NCBI GenBank assembly: GCA_964477735.1
Contig: CAYZFD010000001.1
Location: 1-64,000 of the forward strand
Source: CAYZFD01 sp964477735
GTDB lineage: Bacteria > Bacteroidota > Bacteroidia > Flavobacteriales > Flavobacteriaceae
DNA: 64,000 bases
Direction: 5' to 3'
The notes beneath the pieces were generated by a model. It was not told the DNA's origin. It searched no databases and saw only the letters and a list, made by a program, of their open reading frames with translations. Positions 35,696 to 44,009 of this stretch are shown in pieces. Numbering within the stretch: position 1 is the first letter of the stretch; each line of letters opens with the position of its first letter. The position numbers and the translations under genes are program-made.

Positions 35696-36838
35696 ATGGC
35701 AAATAAAATTAGACTTGGCATTCTCGGTGGCGGGGGAGATTCCCTAATTGGAATTCTGCACCGCGTGGCCGCACAGATGTTCGATCGATATGAAATTGTG
35801 GGAGGCGTTTTTAACCCCAACTTTGAGCAAAACAAAGTTTTTGCGACTAAACTTGGGCTAAACCTTCAAAGAATTTACAAAGATTTGGATCATTTTATTG
35901 AAGCCGAAATGCAGCGTCCAGAAGCAGAACGCATTGAGGTTGTTTCGGTACTCACCCCCAATTTTTTACACTACCCAATGGCCAAAACTTTAATCGAAAA
36001 CGGCTTTCATGTCATTTGTGAAAAACCTTTAACCACCACCTACGACGAAGCCCTTCATTTGCAAAACCTACATCAAAAACACCAAAAAGTTTTTGCCGTA
36101 ACCTACACCTACACAGGCTATCCAATGATTCGCCAGCTTAGAGAGATGATTGCTCAAGGAACAATTGGCGCCATTCAAAAAATTGACATTCAATATTATC
36201 AAGGTTGGATTAACCCCATCATTCATGATGAAGCTAGCCGAAAAAACACTTGGAGACTAAATCCCGAAAAGTCTGGAAGCAGCTGTTGTATTGGCGATAT
36301 TGGCACCCATGCTTTCGACATGCTCGAATATGTATCAGGTCTAAAAGTGAATCAGTTACTGGCAGACCTTAACTATCTCTATGACGACAATAGAATGGAC
36401 ATCGATGGCACAGTACTTTTACGCTTTTCAAAGCACGTGAAAGGGGTTATTCGAGCCAGCCAAATTGCTACAGGAGAAGAAAATAATTTTAGGGTAAGTA
36501 TTTACGGACAAAAAGGAGGGTTGCGATGGGAACAAGAAAACCCAAATTATTTGTATTACCTCACCGAAGACAAACCCCTTCAAGTTCTAAAACCAGGACA
36601 AGCCTATAACAGTGCGGTTTCATTGGATGGTGTGAAAATGCCTCCCGGACATCCCGAAGGGATTTTTGATGCTATGGGCAACATTTACAAAGGAGTGGCA
36701 CGTGCCATTAGGAATGAAAATCCGCATCCCTCAGAATTTCCTTCACTACATGATGGTGTTCGTGGAATGAATTTCATTGCAAGTGTATTAAAGTCGCATG
36801 CGCAAGGAAACGTTTGGATATCAATGGATAGAAATTAA
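35696..36838 (+). CDS. Gfo/Idh/MocA-family oxidoreductase
   Basis: 380 residues without a signal peptide, so cytoplasmic. Rossmann fold at the N-terminus (RLGILGGGGDSLIG, about 6-19), the family motif CEKPLTTTYDEA (about 111-122), and a catalytic region with DIGTHAFDMLEYVSG (about 199-213, His as in the D-x-G-x-H motif). Members oxidise or reduce sugar hydroxyls with NAD(P), including reduction of 3-keto-sugars. It follows the transporter with no gap, so it most likely handles the imported product. Confidence 0.93.
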   Translation: MANKIRLGILGGGGDSLIGILHRVAAQMFDRYEIVGGVFNPNFEQNKVFATKLGLNLQRIYKDLDHFIEAEMQRPEAERIEVVSVLTPNFLHYPMAKTLIENGFHVICEKPLTTTYDEALHLQNLHQKHQKVFAVTYTYTGYPMIRQLREMIAQGTIGAIQKIDIQYYQGWINPIIHDEASRKNTWRLNPEKSGSSCCIGDIGTHAFDMLEYVSGLKVNQLLADLNYLYDDNRMDIDGTVLLRFSKHVKGVIRASQIATGEENNFRVSIYGQKGGLRWEQENPNYLYYLTEDKPLQVLKPGQAYNSAVSLDGVKMPPGHPEGIFDAMGNIYKGVARAIRNENPHPSEFPSLHDGVRGMNFIASVLKSHAQGNVWISMDRN

Positions 36839-36909
36839 ATCGGGCTCGTCACGCTCAAATCTAAATCAAAAAAAACTTTTGCGAACATATAAAAGATTTA
36901 AAATAACTC

Positions 36910-37965
36910 ATGAAAACAATCAAAGGGCCAGGGATATTTTTAGCACAATTTGTCGATAAAAAAGCTCCTTTTAATTCTCTTGAAGGCATGTGCCAGTGGG
37001 CTGCCGATTTGGGCTATAAAGGCATTCAAATTCCAACATGGGAAAAGTTTTTAATTGACCTTGACAAAGCGGCCTCAAGCCAAACTTATTGCGACGAACT
37101 TAAAGGGAAAATCCAATCCTATGGGCTGGAAATCACAGAGCTTTCCACTCACCTTCAGGGGCAGTTAGTAGCGGTTGCCCCTGCCTATGACCTCATGTTT
37201 GATGCCTTTGCTCCAGAACCCTATAAAAACAACCCCAAAGCACGCATGGAATGGGCCATAGAAACAGTAAAAAAAGCGGCTGTTGCCAGTCGAAGACTTG
37301 GCCTAAAAGCCCACGCCACCTTCTCTGGAGCGCTGTTGTGGCACACAGCTCATCCATGGCCACAACGCCCCAAAGGCTTAGTAGATTTAGGGTTTAAGGA
37401 GTTGGCCAAGCGGTGGCTGCCCATACTCAATGTTTTTGATGAAAATGGCGTCGATGTTTGCTATGAAATTCACCCAGGCGAAGACCTTCATGACGGGGTT
37501 ACTTTTGAGCGCTTTTTAGCTGCCACAAACAACCACAAAAGGGTGAATATTCTTTATGATCCAAGCCATTTTGTGCTTCAGCAACTCGATTACATCACTT
37601 ATATTGATCACTACCACGAATTCATTCGCGCTTTTCATGTTAAAGACTCAGAGTTTAATCCCGATGGAAAAAGAGGCGCATTTGGCAGTTATGCCGACTG
37701 GGCCGATCGTGCAGGCCGATATCGCTCACCAGGAGATGGTCAAATAGATTTTAAAACCATATTTTCTAAACTAACCCAATATGGGTGTGACCTCTGGGCA
37801 GTAATGGAATGGGAGTGTTGCATCAAAAGCCCAAACCAAGGCGCTCGAGAAGGCGCACCATTTATTCAAAAGCACATCATAGAAGCCACAGAAAAAACCT
37901 TTGACGATTTTGCTGGTGGTGATGAAAACCTCACACATTTAAACAACATTTTAGGCCTTAAATAA
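36910..37965 (+). CDS. Cytosolic sugar phosphate isomerase/epimerase (TIM barrel)
   Basis: 351 residues, no signal peptide. Xylose isomerase-like barrel with likely metal ligands in VCYEIHPGED (Glu), NILYDPSHF (Asp), RAFHVKDSE (His) and AVMEWEC (Glu). The subgroup with WADRAGRYRSPGDGQIDF is common in Bacteroidota sugar clusters. It could epimerise, isomerise or hydrate a keto-sugar derived from the upstream enzymes. A 71-base gap without a clear promoter precedes it; its stop overlaps the DUF1080 start (TAATG). Confidence 0.9.
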   Translation: MKTIKGPGIFLAQFVDKKAPFNSLEGMCQWAADLGYKGIQIPTWEKFLIDLDKAASSQTYCDELKGKIQSYGLEITELSTHLQGQLVAVAPAYDLMFDAFAPEPYKNNPKARMEWAIETVKKAAVASRRLGLKAHATFSGALLWHTAHPWPQRPKGLVDLGFKELAKRWLPILNVFDENGVDVCYEIHPGEDLHDGVTFERFLAATNNHKRVNILYDPSHFVLQQLDYITYIDHYHEFIRAFHVKDSEFNPDGKRGAFGSYADWADRAGRYRSPGDGQIDFKTIFSKLTQYGCDLWAVMEWECCIKSPNQGAREGAPFIQKHIIEATEKTFDDFAGGDENLTHLNNILGLK

Positions 37966-38726
37966 TGAAAACACCAATTTTCTTTCTATCCTTTTTTGGA
38001 TTTATTTTATCGAGCAGTTGTGCGCAAAACCCAGCTCCATCATCCGAAGAACCAACCGACCCCAAAGACACCGAAGTTTGGGAACCCATTCCTGTTGTTG
38101 TTACGCCAGCATACGAAAACACACCACCTAGCGATGCCATTGTGTTATTCGACGGAACCTCTCTAGAAGGATGGAAGCGAAGCGACAACAATGGCCCTGC
38201 AGCCTGGATTTTAAATGGTGACGGCACCATGACCGTTGCCGTTGGGACAGGCTATATGGAAACCAAACAACATTTTGGCGATGTTCAGCTACACTTGGAA
38301 TGGAAAAGTGACGAAAAGGCCTTGGGCGACGGTCAAGACCGATCAAACAGCGGGGTGTTTTTTCAGAAAAGATATGAAGTCCAAATCCTTGACAATTTCG
38401 AAAACAAAACCTATCCCAATGGCCAAGTTGGAGCGGTATACAAACAACACATTCCGTTGGTAAACGCCAGCCGTAAACCAGGAGAGTGGCAAAGTTATGA
38501 CATCGTTTTCAAAACCCCTGTTTTTGATGAAAATGGTCAAAAAATCAAATCTGGGATTTTAACTGTTTTTCACAATGGAATTTTAGTTCAAGACCATGTA
38601 GAAGTTTTGGGAACTACAGAATATATTGGTTGGCCCAAAAACGAAGCCCACGGACCAGACGCCCTGATGCTTCAAGACCATGGCACCCCCATCATGTTCA
38701 GAAATATTTGGGTGCGCCCTTTGTAG
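37965..38726 (+). CDS. DUF1080 (3-keto-disaccharide hydrolase family) lipoprotein
   Basis: 253 residues. Lipoprotein signal with SSSCAQN (lipid Cys about 20), a short acidic/Pro linker, then one jelly-roll domain: LFDGTSLEGWKRSDNNGPAAW, cut here, DVQLHLEWKSDE, RSNSGVFFQKRYEVQILDNFEN and WQSYDIVFKTP. Pfam names this family 3-keto-disaccharide hydrolase because members cleave 3-keto-glycosides. Anchored at the periplasm or cell surface, it would cut the product of the GMC dehydrogenase. Last gene of the cluster, start overlapping the previous stop. Confidence 0.92.
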   Translation: MKTPIFFLSFFGFILSSSCAQNPAPSSEEPTDPKDTEVWEPIPVVVTPAYENTPPSDAIVLFDGTSLEGWKRSDNNGPAAWILNGDGTMTVAVGTGYMETKQHFGDVQLHLEWKSDEKALGDGQDRSNSGVFFQKRYEVQILDNFENKTYPNGQVGAVYKQHIPLVNASRKPGEWQSYDIVFKTPVFDENGQKIKSGILTVFHNGILVQDHVEVLGTTEYIGWPKNEAHGPDALMLQDHGTPIMFRNIWVRPL

Positions 38727-38755
38727 GGGCTGAACTTTAGTTTTTTGTAACTTAG
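38720..38755 (+). promoter_or_regulatory. Candidate promoter of yicC-gmk-nadD
   Basis: TTTG at 38720-38723 and TAACTTAG at 38748-38755, 24 bases apart. The -7 box is imperfect but resembles those before the genes at 240 and 42962 (all preceded by a T tract). Confidence 0.3.
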
Positions 38756-38771
38756 CACCCAAAGATATTGC

Positions 38772-39632
38772 ATGATTCAATCCATGACAGGTTTCGGCAA
38801 ATCCAGTATTCAACTCGGATCCAAAAACCTCACCATTGAAGCCAAATCGCTAAACAGCAAAAGCCTCGATTTGAATATGAGAATGCCTTCGGCCTATAGA
38901 TCACACGAATTGTTGTTTCGCCAAATGGTTTCAGACAAAATTGTTCGAGGCAAAGTAGATATAGGCTTTCAATTAGAGATTACGGGTCAAGAAACTTCAG
39001 CGGTGGTCAATGCGCCTATCGTGAAGGGTTATATGAAACAACTCAGCACCTTGGTAGAAGCCGATGAATTGGAGTTGCTCAAAATGGCACTTAGAATGCC
39101 CGAAACACTCATCACTGACAAAAATGATGTTGATGAAAAAGAAGTTCAACAGATTTCAAAGGTTTTGAATCAGGCATTAGAACAACTCATAGCCTTCCGA
39201 GAACAAGAAGGAAAAGCGCTAGAAAAAGATCTTCTTTTAAGAGTAGATTTGATTGGAAAGCTCTTGATTGAAGTGCAAACAGTCAACCCCAAGCGCATGG
39301 AAGCGACTCGAGCAAAAATTTTGCAAGCCATGAATGATTTGTCACTCAGTGTTGATGAAAACCGCTTCGAACAAGAGATGATTTATTATCTCGAAAAACT
39401 CGACATCACTGAAGAGATTACGCGACTGAATAACCACCTCAACTACTTCAACGAGGTGATACAGTCCGAAGAACTTTTAAAAGGCAAAAAGTTAGGGTTT
39501 ATTACACAAGAAATGGGTAGGGAAATTAACACCATTGGTTCGAAAGCCAACTTTGCTGAAATGCAGCAAAGTGTGATTCAGATGAAAGATGAGCTCGAAA
39601 AAATAAAAGAACAACTGCTGAATGTGCTCTGA
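38772..39632 (+). CDS. YicC family protein (probable endoribonuclease)
   Basis: 286 residues. It opens MIQSMTGFGKSS, the family hallmark, and ends GREINTIGSKANFAEMQQSVIQMKDELEKIKEQ, of which GREINTIGSKA is diagnostic. E. coli YicC is an RNA-cutting enzyme. In many bacteria the gene precedes gmk, as here: its stop TGA shares an A with the gmk ATG. Confidence 0.93.
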   Translation: MIQSMTGFGKSSIQLGSKNLTIEAKSLNSKSLDLNMRMPSAYRSHELLFRQMVSDKIVRGKVDIGFQLEITGQETSAVVNAPIVKGYMKQLSTLVEADELELLKMALRMPETLITDKNDVDEKEVQQISKVLNQALEQLIAFREQEGKALEKDLLLRVDLIGKLLIEVQTVNPKRMEATRAKILQAMNDLSLSVDENRFEQEMIYYLEKLDITEEITRLNNHLNYFNEVIQSEELLKGKKLGFITQEMGREINTIGSKANFAEMQQSVIQMKDELEKIKEQLLNVL

Positions 39633-40207
39633 TGGAAAATCAAAAGTGTATAGTGCTTTCGGCGCCTTCTGGTAGTGGAAAAACAACTCTAGTAAAACAT
39701 TTGATTGGGCAGCCCGAATTGGCCTTAGGGTTTTCAATTTCGGCTACTTCAAGAGCCCCAAGAGGCCAAGAAAAGGAGGGGGTAGACTATTATTTCTTGA
39801 GCCAACATGATTTTCGAAACAAGATCGAAGAGCACGCTTTTATAGAATATGAAGAAGTTTATAAAGGAACTTTTTATGGAACTTTAAAATCCGAAATTCA
39901 ACGAATATGGAGTCAAAATCAAAATGTTGTTTTTGACATTGATGTGGTGGGAGGATTGAACATTAAAAAACAATTTCCTGATAAAACACTCGCTATTTTC
40001 ATTCAACCTCCAAACCTTACTACTTTAGAAAAACGCTTGCGTTTACGTCAAACCGATAACGAAGAAACAATACAAAAACGATTGGCCAAGGCCAAAGAGG
40101 AATTGGGATTTGCCAATCAGTTTGATTGCACAATTGTGAACGACGATCTAGATCAGGCTAAAGCAGAAATATTGCAAGTGGTTCAACAATTCTTAGGTCT
40201 TTCATGA
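39632..40207 (+). CDS. gmk: Guanylate kinase
   Basis: 191 residues, normal length. It phosphorylates GMP to GDP with ATP. P-loop SAPSGSGKTTLV (about 9-20), GMP-binding SATSRAPRGQE and GVDYYFLS, and a lid region with RLRLRQTDNEETIQKRL. Overlaps yicC by one base and nadD by four. Confidence 0.96.
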   Translation: MENQKCIVLSAPSGSGKTTLVKHLIGQPELALGFSISATSRAPRGQEKEGVDYYFLSQHDFRNKIEEHAFIEYEEVYKGTFYGTLKSEIQRIWSQNQNVVFDIDVVGGLNIKKQFPDKTLAIFIQPPNLTTLEKRLRLRQTDNEETIQKRLAKAKEELGFANQFDCTIVNDDLDQAKAEILQVVQQFLGLS

Positions 40208-40791
40208 AAGAAGTTGCATTGCTGTTTGGGTCATTCAATCCAATACATCTTGGGCATCTGAGTGTGGCCAAAGCTGTGCTCAATGATAATCGAGCTGAGG
40301 AAGTTTGGCTTGTGCCCACACCTCAAAGTCCACATAAAAATAAACAGCAGTTGTTGCCTGATCATCACCGCTTAGCAATGGCTAAAATAGCTGTTGAAAA
40401 TCACCCAGAAATTTCGGTTTGTGATATAGAATTCAGCTTGTTGCCACCCTACTACACTGCTCGCACCCTAGAGGTCTTGAAGGAGGTCTATCCCCAAAAT
40501 CGTTTTGTTTTAGTGATGGGCGAAGACAATTGGCAAAGTTTGTCCTCCTGGCATCGCCATAAAGAAATCATGAAGTTTCCCATTTGGGTATATCCCAGAA
40601 AAACAAGCTTAAATGTCCCTGTAGCGCTTCCAAAAAAGGGTGGCTTGCTCAACATGCCTAAAGTAGCCATTTCCGCTACCGAGATTAGAAAATCATTTTT
40701 GAACGATAAAAAGATGGCTAAAGACCTATTGCCAAAAGAAGTGATGGCCTACATTACAACCCATAATCTTTTTGCAGCATTCGTGGGGTAG
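40204..40791 (+). CDS. nadD: Nicotinate-nucleotide adenylyltransferase
   Basis: 195 residues. It joins nicotinate mononucleotide and ATP in NAD synthesis. Nucleotidyltransferase motifs: LFGSFNPIHLGHL (about 7-19) and, near the C-terminus, ISATEIRKSF in place of the common ISSTxIR. Start codon overlaps the gmk stop (ATGA). Ends 16 bases before the convergent AlbA-domain gene, with no clear terminator between. Confidence 0.95.
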   Translation: MKEVALLFGSFNPIHLGHLSVAKAVLNDNRAEEVWLVPTPQSPHKNKQQLLPDHHRLAMAKIAVENHPEISVCDIEFSLLPPYYTARTLEVLKEVYPQNRFVLVMGEDNWQSLSSWHRHKEIMKFPIWVYPRKTSLNVPVALPKKGGLLNMPKVAISATEIRKSFLNDKKMAKDLLPKEVMAYITTHNLFAAFVG

Positions 40792-40806
40792 CGATCCGCC
40801 TCAAGG

Positions 40807-41943
40807 TTATTGGTTATATTTCACTTTTCTCAACACGCGCATACTGTCTTTAAAAGCTTGATAGGCTTCGTCTCCAAACTTGTGTAGCAAAGGTTGAGCG
40901 AGGTCGAGTTTTTCTCTAGCTTCCTCAAATTGGTTGAGATAACAAAGAAGGTAGGTTGATGGGATGTGCATCACATCGTCTTTTTCTTGAGTGGTTAAGG
41001 GTTGGTTTTTTTCAAGCTTTTGGAGAAGAGTATTGTTGGCATTGTAAATGTGGTGAAGCAGTTTTTTTTCAAACACAGGAGGTTCAAAAACCAGATCTGA
41101 TTCTATTGAATAGCGCCCATTGTTTTCAAACCTAATGTTCACTTTTTCTAAAGGATAGTAGCGATAGACTTGATTGAGTCCCAAGCGCACATATTCCAAC
41201 AAACAGCAGGAGTTTTCATTCATTGAAATCTCAACCTCATCAAGAGCAGAATAAAATAATTTTACTTGTTCATTGATCAATTCAAGATCTACCCTAGAAT
41301 AGTATGTTTTCGACTTCACTTGCTTTTTGATGCCTGCCCAGCACAACACAAAAGATTCTTTAAAAACCTTATAGCTTGGATCAAGGCTTTGATGTTGTTT
41401 CATAAAATCAAAAACACCATCGAGCGTAAGTTTGATATTGTTTAGGGAGTTTTTTTCAATATCGGTTACAATTTTGGCGTTGAGGTCTTTCATTTCTAAA
41501 TCGAAAACTTTTGAAACCGAAGTGCTACCATCTCTAAAAAAAATGGTGCCGCCATAATATTTCCAAATGTTTTTTCTTAATGAGGTGAATTTTTTTGTGG
41601 GTTTAATGGTCACCAACCCCACAACTTTTCCTTGAGGCAAATCGGGAAAATGAATGTTTTCGTACAACACAACAGGGGGATTTTCTAGGTAGGCGTTTAT
41701 GAGATTTTGAATTTTGCTATCATCAAAAAAATCAACCCCAACAATGCTGTTGTCATTATCGCTTACACCCACCACAATATAAGAATTGTTCTTAGGATTG
41801 CTGTTTGATAGGGCACAAACATGTTTTAAAAATTTAGCTTTACCTTCTTTTGTTCCGATATTCAGCTGGAGTTTTTTGTCATAAAAGCTATTTTCATCAT
41901 TGTGTGCCAGTAAATTTTTAACCAATAAGCGCTTATTAATCAT
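40807..41943 (-). CDS. AlbA_2/Schlafen-type ATP-binding domain protein
   Basis: 378 residues, cytoplasmic. The first 150 residues look like the AlbA_2 (Schlafen-like) domain: an opening with conserved acid residues (NDENSFYDKKLQLN), then FLKHVCALSNSNPKNNSYIVVGVSDND, cut here, VGVDFF and NLINAYLENPP. The C-terminal two thirds is helical, without a motif I recognise. Members are variously regulators or nucleic-acid enzymes, often in defence or stress islands; nothing else defence-like is adjacent here. It follows the aldo/keto reductase by 2 bases on the same strand. Confidence 0.75.
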   Translation of the reverse strand: MINKRLLVKNLLAHNDENSFYDKKLQLNIGTKEGKAKFLKHVCALSNSNPKNNSYIVVGVSDNDNSIVGVDFFDDSKIQNLINAYLENPPVVLYENIHFPDLPQGKVVGLVTIKPTKKFTSLRKNIWKYYGGTIFFRDGSTSVSKVFDLEMKDLNAKIVTDIEKNSLNNIKLTLDGVFDFMKQHQSLDPSYKVFKESFVLCWAGIKKQVKSKTYYSRVDLELINEQVKLFYSALDEVEISMNENSCCLLEYVRLGLNQVYRYYPLEKVNIRFENNGRYSIESDLVFEPPVFEKKLLHHIYNANNTLLQKLEKNQPLTTQEKDDVMHIPSTYLLCYLNQFEEAREKLDLAQPLLHKFGDEAYQAFKDSMRVLRKVKYNQ

Positions 41944-41945
41944 TC

Positions 41946-42815
41946 CTATGGAACTTTGTGACCTTGGCTTTCGACGAGCATTCTAAACCAATCTTCTGTT
42001 TTTAGCTGAATTTTTTGGGCTTCTATTGCCAATCGGATTCTTTCAATTTTGCTTGTGCCCACCACAGGGATGATTTTGGCAGGATGCCTAAATAGCCAAG
42101 CCAAAAGCAGCTGATCTTCGCTGGCATTATAGCTTTCTGAAAGCTCTTGCAACAGAGGTTTTAGGCGTTGGTTTTGTGGGGTGTCAGGGCCAAAATAATG
42201 GCCTAAAGGGCTCCAGGCCATCGGACGAATTCCCTGTGCTTGCATTGCTTCTAAGCTTCCGTCATGCATGGGCTGATGATGCGTCAGAGACAGTTCAATT
42301 TGGTTGAAAGCAACCACATTGTTTTTGGCGATAAGGTTGGTTTGAGCTGTATTGAAATTTGAAACGCCAAGGGCGAGAATTTTGCCTTGTTTCAATAAAC
42401 TTTGAACAGCTTCTGTGACTTCTTCGATGTTTAACAATGGGCTGGGCCGGTGAAGCAGTAGCAAATCTAAATAATCAGTTTTTAAATGAACCAGCGACTG
42501 CTCCACAGATTTGATGATGTAAGACTTGGAATAGTCATAATGACCAACTTTTAGGGGACGGTTTTCACACTGATATTGGATGCCACATTTAGAAATAAGT
42601 TGAATGTCTTCTCTACGCACGCCACTTTGCCCAAAGGCTTGGCCAAAACGCGCCTCAGTTGTGTAGCCACCATAAATGTCGGCGTGGTCAAAACTGTGTA
42701 CGCCACATTCAACACATTGTTCGATGAGTTTAGACATTTCGTTTGTTTGAAGTTCGGCGCCCCAATGTGCCCATCGCATAACACCTGCAATGATTTTTGA
42801 GAAATGGGAATTCAT
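41946..42815 (-). CDS. Aldo/keto reductase
   Basis: 289 residues, (beta/alpha)8 barrel. Catalytic tetrad visible: Asp and Tyr in FDHADIYGGY (about 38-47), Lys in LISKCGIQ (about 80) and His in LLLLHRPSP (about 120). NADPH-binding region near VVGTSKIERI (about 255). It resembles the YdhF group. It reduces aldehydes or ketones; the natural substrate is unknown. A 17-base palindrome overlaps its promoter box. Confidence 0.93.
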   Translation of the reverse strand: MNSHFSKIIAGVMRWAHWGAELQTNEMSKLIEQCVECGVHSFDHADIYGGYTTEARFGQAFGQSGVRREDIQLISKCGIQYQCENRPLKVGHYDYSKSYIIKSVEQSLVHLKTDYLDLLLLHRPSPLLNIEEVTEAVQSLLKQGKILALGVSNFNTAQTNLIAKNNVVAFNQIELSLTHHQPMHDGSLEAMQAQGIRPMAWSPLGHYFGPDTPQNQRLKPLLQELSESYNASEDQLLLAWLFRHPAKIIPVVGTSKIERIRLAIEAQKIQLKTEDWFRMLVESQGHKVP

Positions 42816-42826
42816 GTCAAAATATT

Positions 42827-42843
42827 TTTTGTAAATTACAAAA
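42827..42843. promoter_or_regulatory. 17-base palindrome at the aldo/keto reductase promoter
   Basis: TTTTGTAAATTACAAAA has perfect eight-base arms around a central A and overlaps the -7 box at 42839-42846. It is a candidate operator for the aldo/keto reductase unit. Confidence 0.45.
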
Positions 42844-42846
42844 TTA
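42839..42846 (-). promoter_or_regulatory. -7 box of the aldo/keto reductase unit
   Basis: Minus strand reads TAATTTTG, a full TAnnTTTG match, 23 bases before the start codon. Confidence 0.4.
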
Positions 42847-42887
42847 TAAAAGAAAAACTGTTCGATATTTTAACCAAACATTAACAA

Positions 42888-42915
42888 TTGTCTTTCTTTT
42901 TTTTTGGCAACTTGC
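42888..42915 (+). promoter_or_regulatory. Candidate promoter of the moxR-bat operon
   Basis: TTG at 42888-42890, 17 bases, then CAACTTGC at 42908-42915. The box is imperfect. It leaves a leader of about 45 bases before the ATG at 42962. Confidence 0.3.
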
Positions 42916-42961
42916 AGCCCTTATTTATGTTACGTATTTTAACAAAGTTTAAAAATTGAAT

Positions 42962-43963
42962 ATGGAAAATCACCAAGCGATTGACATTAAGGCCATTAAT
43001 GAAAAAATTGAGAAGGAAAGTGCCTTTATAGACTTGCTAAATCTAGAAGTAAACAAAGTTATTGTTGGTCAAAAATACATGATCGAGCGCCTGCTGATTG
43101 GTTTGTTGGGCGAAGGACACATTTTGCTCGAAGGGGTGCCCGGGCTGGCCAAAACTTTGGCCATCAACACCCTAAGTAAAGCTGTAAAAGGCAGTTTTAA
43201 TCGCATTCAGTTTACCCCCGATTTACTTCCTGCAGATGTCATTGGAACCATGATTTACAACATAAAAACCAGCGATTTCAACATCAAAAAAGGACCAATT
43301 TTTGCCAACTTTGTTTTGGCCGATGAGATTAACCGAGCTCCTGCAAAAGTGCAGTCTGCCCTACTAGAAGCCATGCAAGAAAGGCAAGTAACGATTGGCG
43401 ACAGCACCTTTGAACTCAAGCCTCCATTTTTGGTCATGGCCACTCAAAACCCCGTAGAGCAAGAAGGAACCTATCCCTTGCCCGAAGCACAAGTCGATCG
43501 TTTTATGCTCAAAGCCGTGATAGACTATCCCAGTCTTGAAGATGAGCAATCGATTGTGAGAGCCAACCTTAAAGGACAATTCGATGCCATTAAGCCTGTA
43601 GTGACTACTGCTCAAATTGTGAAAGCTCAACAAGCGGTTCGCGAAGTTTATATGGATGAAAAAATTGAAAAGTATATTCTCGATTTGATTTTTGCCACAC
43701 GCTACCCATCACGCTATAAGCTCGAAACGCTTAAGCCTTTAATCAGCTATGGGGCTTCCCCAAGGGGAAGTATTAATTTGGCCACAGCGGCCAAGTGCTA
43801 TGCCTTTATTAAGCGAAGAGGTTATGTGATTCCAGAAGATGTTAGGGCTGTGGTTCACGATGTGTTAAGACACCGAATAGGAATCACCTATGAAGCAGAG
43901 GCCGAAAACGTTACTAGTGTTGATATCATCAATCAAATTGTAAATGAAGTTGAGGTACCATAG
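42962..43963 (+). CDS. MoxR-family AAA ATPase
   Basis: 333 residues from ATG at 42962 (MENHQAIDIKAINEK). Walker A in LLEGVPGLAKTLAI (about 58-72), Walker B in FVLADEINRAPAK (about 117-129), sensor 1 in FLVMATQNPVEQEGTYPLPEAQVDRF (quoted in part). It is a chaperone-type ATPase that works with VWA proteins on envelope complexes. It heads the Bat operon, with the DUF58 gene 46 bases downstream. Confidence 0.95.
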   Translation: MENHQAIDIKAINEKIEKESAFIDLLNLEVNKVIVGQKYMIERLLIGLLGEGHILLEGVPGLAKTLAINTLSKAVKGSFNRIQFTPDLLPADVIGTMIYNIKTSDFNIKKGPIFANFVLADEINRAPAKVQSALLEAMQERQVTIGDSTFELKPPFLVMATQNPVEQEGTYPLPEAQVDRFMLKAVIDYPSLEDEQSIVRANLKGQFDAIKPVVTTAQIVKAQQAVREVYMDEKIEKYILDLIFATRYPSRYKLETLKPLISYGASPRGSINLATAAKCYAFIKRRGYVIPEDVRAVVHDVLRHRIGITYEAEAENVTSVDIINQIVNEVEVP

Positions 43964-44009
43964 TTAGTGGGCACCATTTTTTCGTATCATTTTTCATCAA
44001 TAATATTGA

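Noticed and set aside
42956..42961. TTG start for moxR
   Set aside because: An ATG follows two codons later and fits family starts better.
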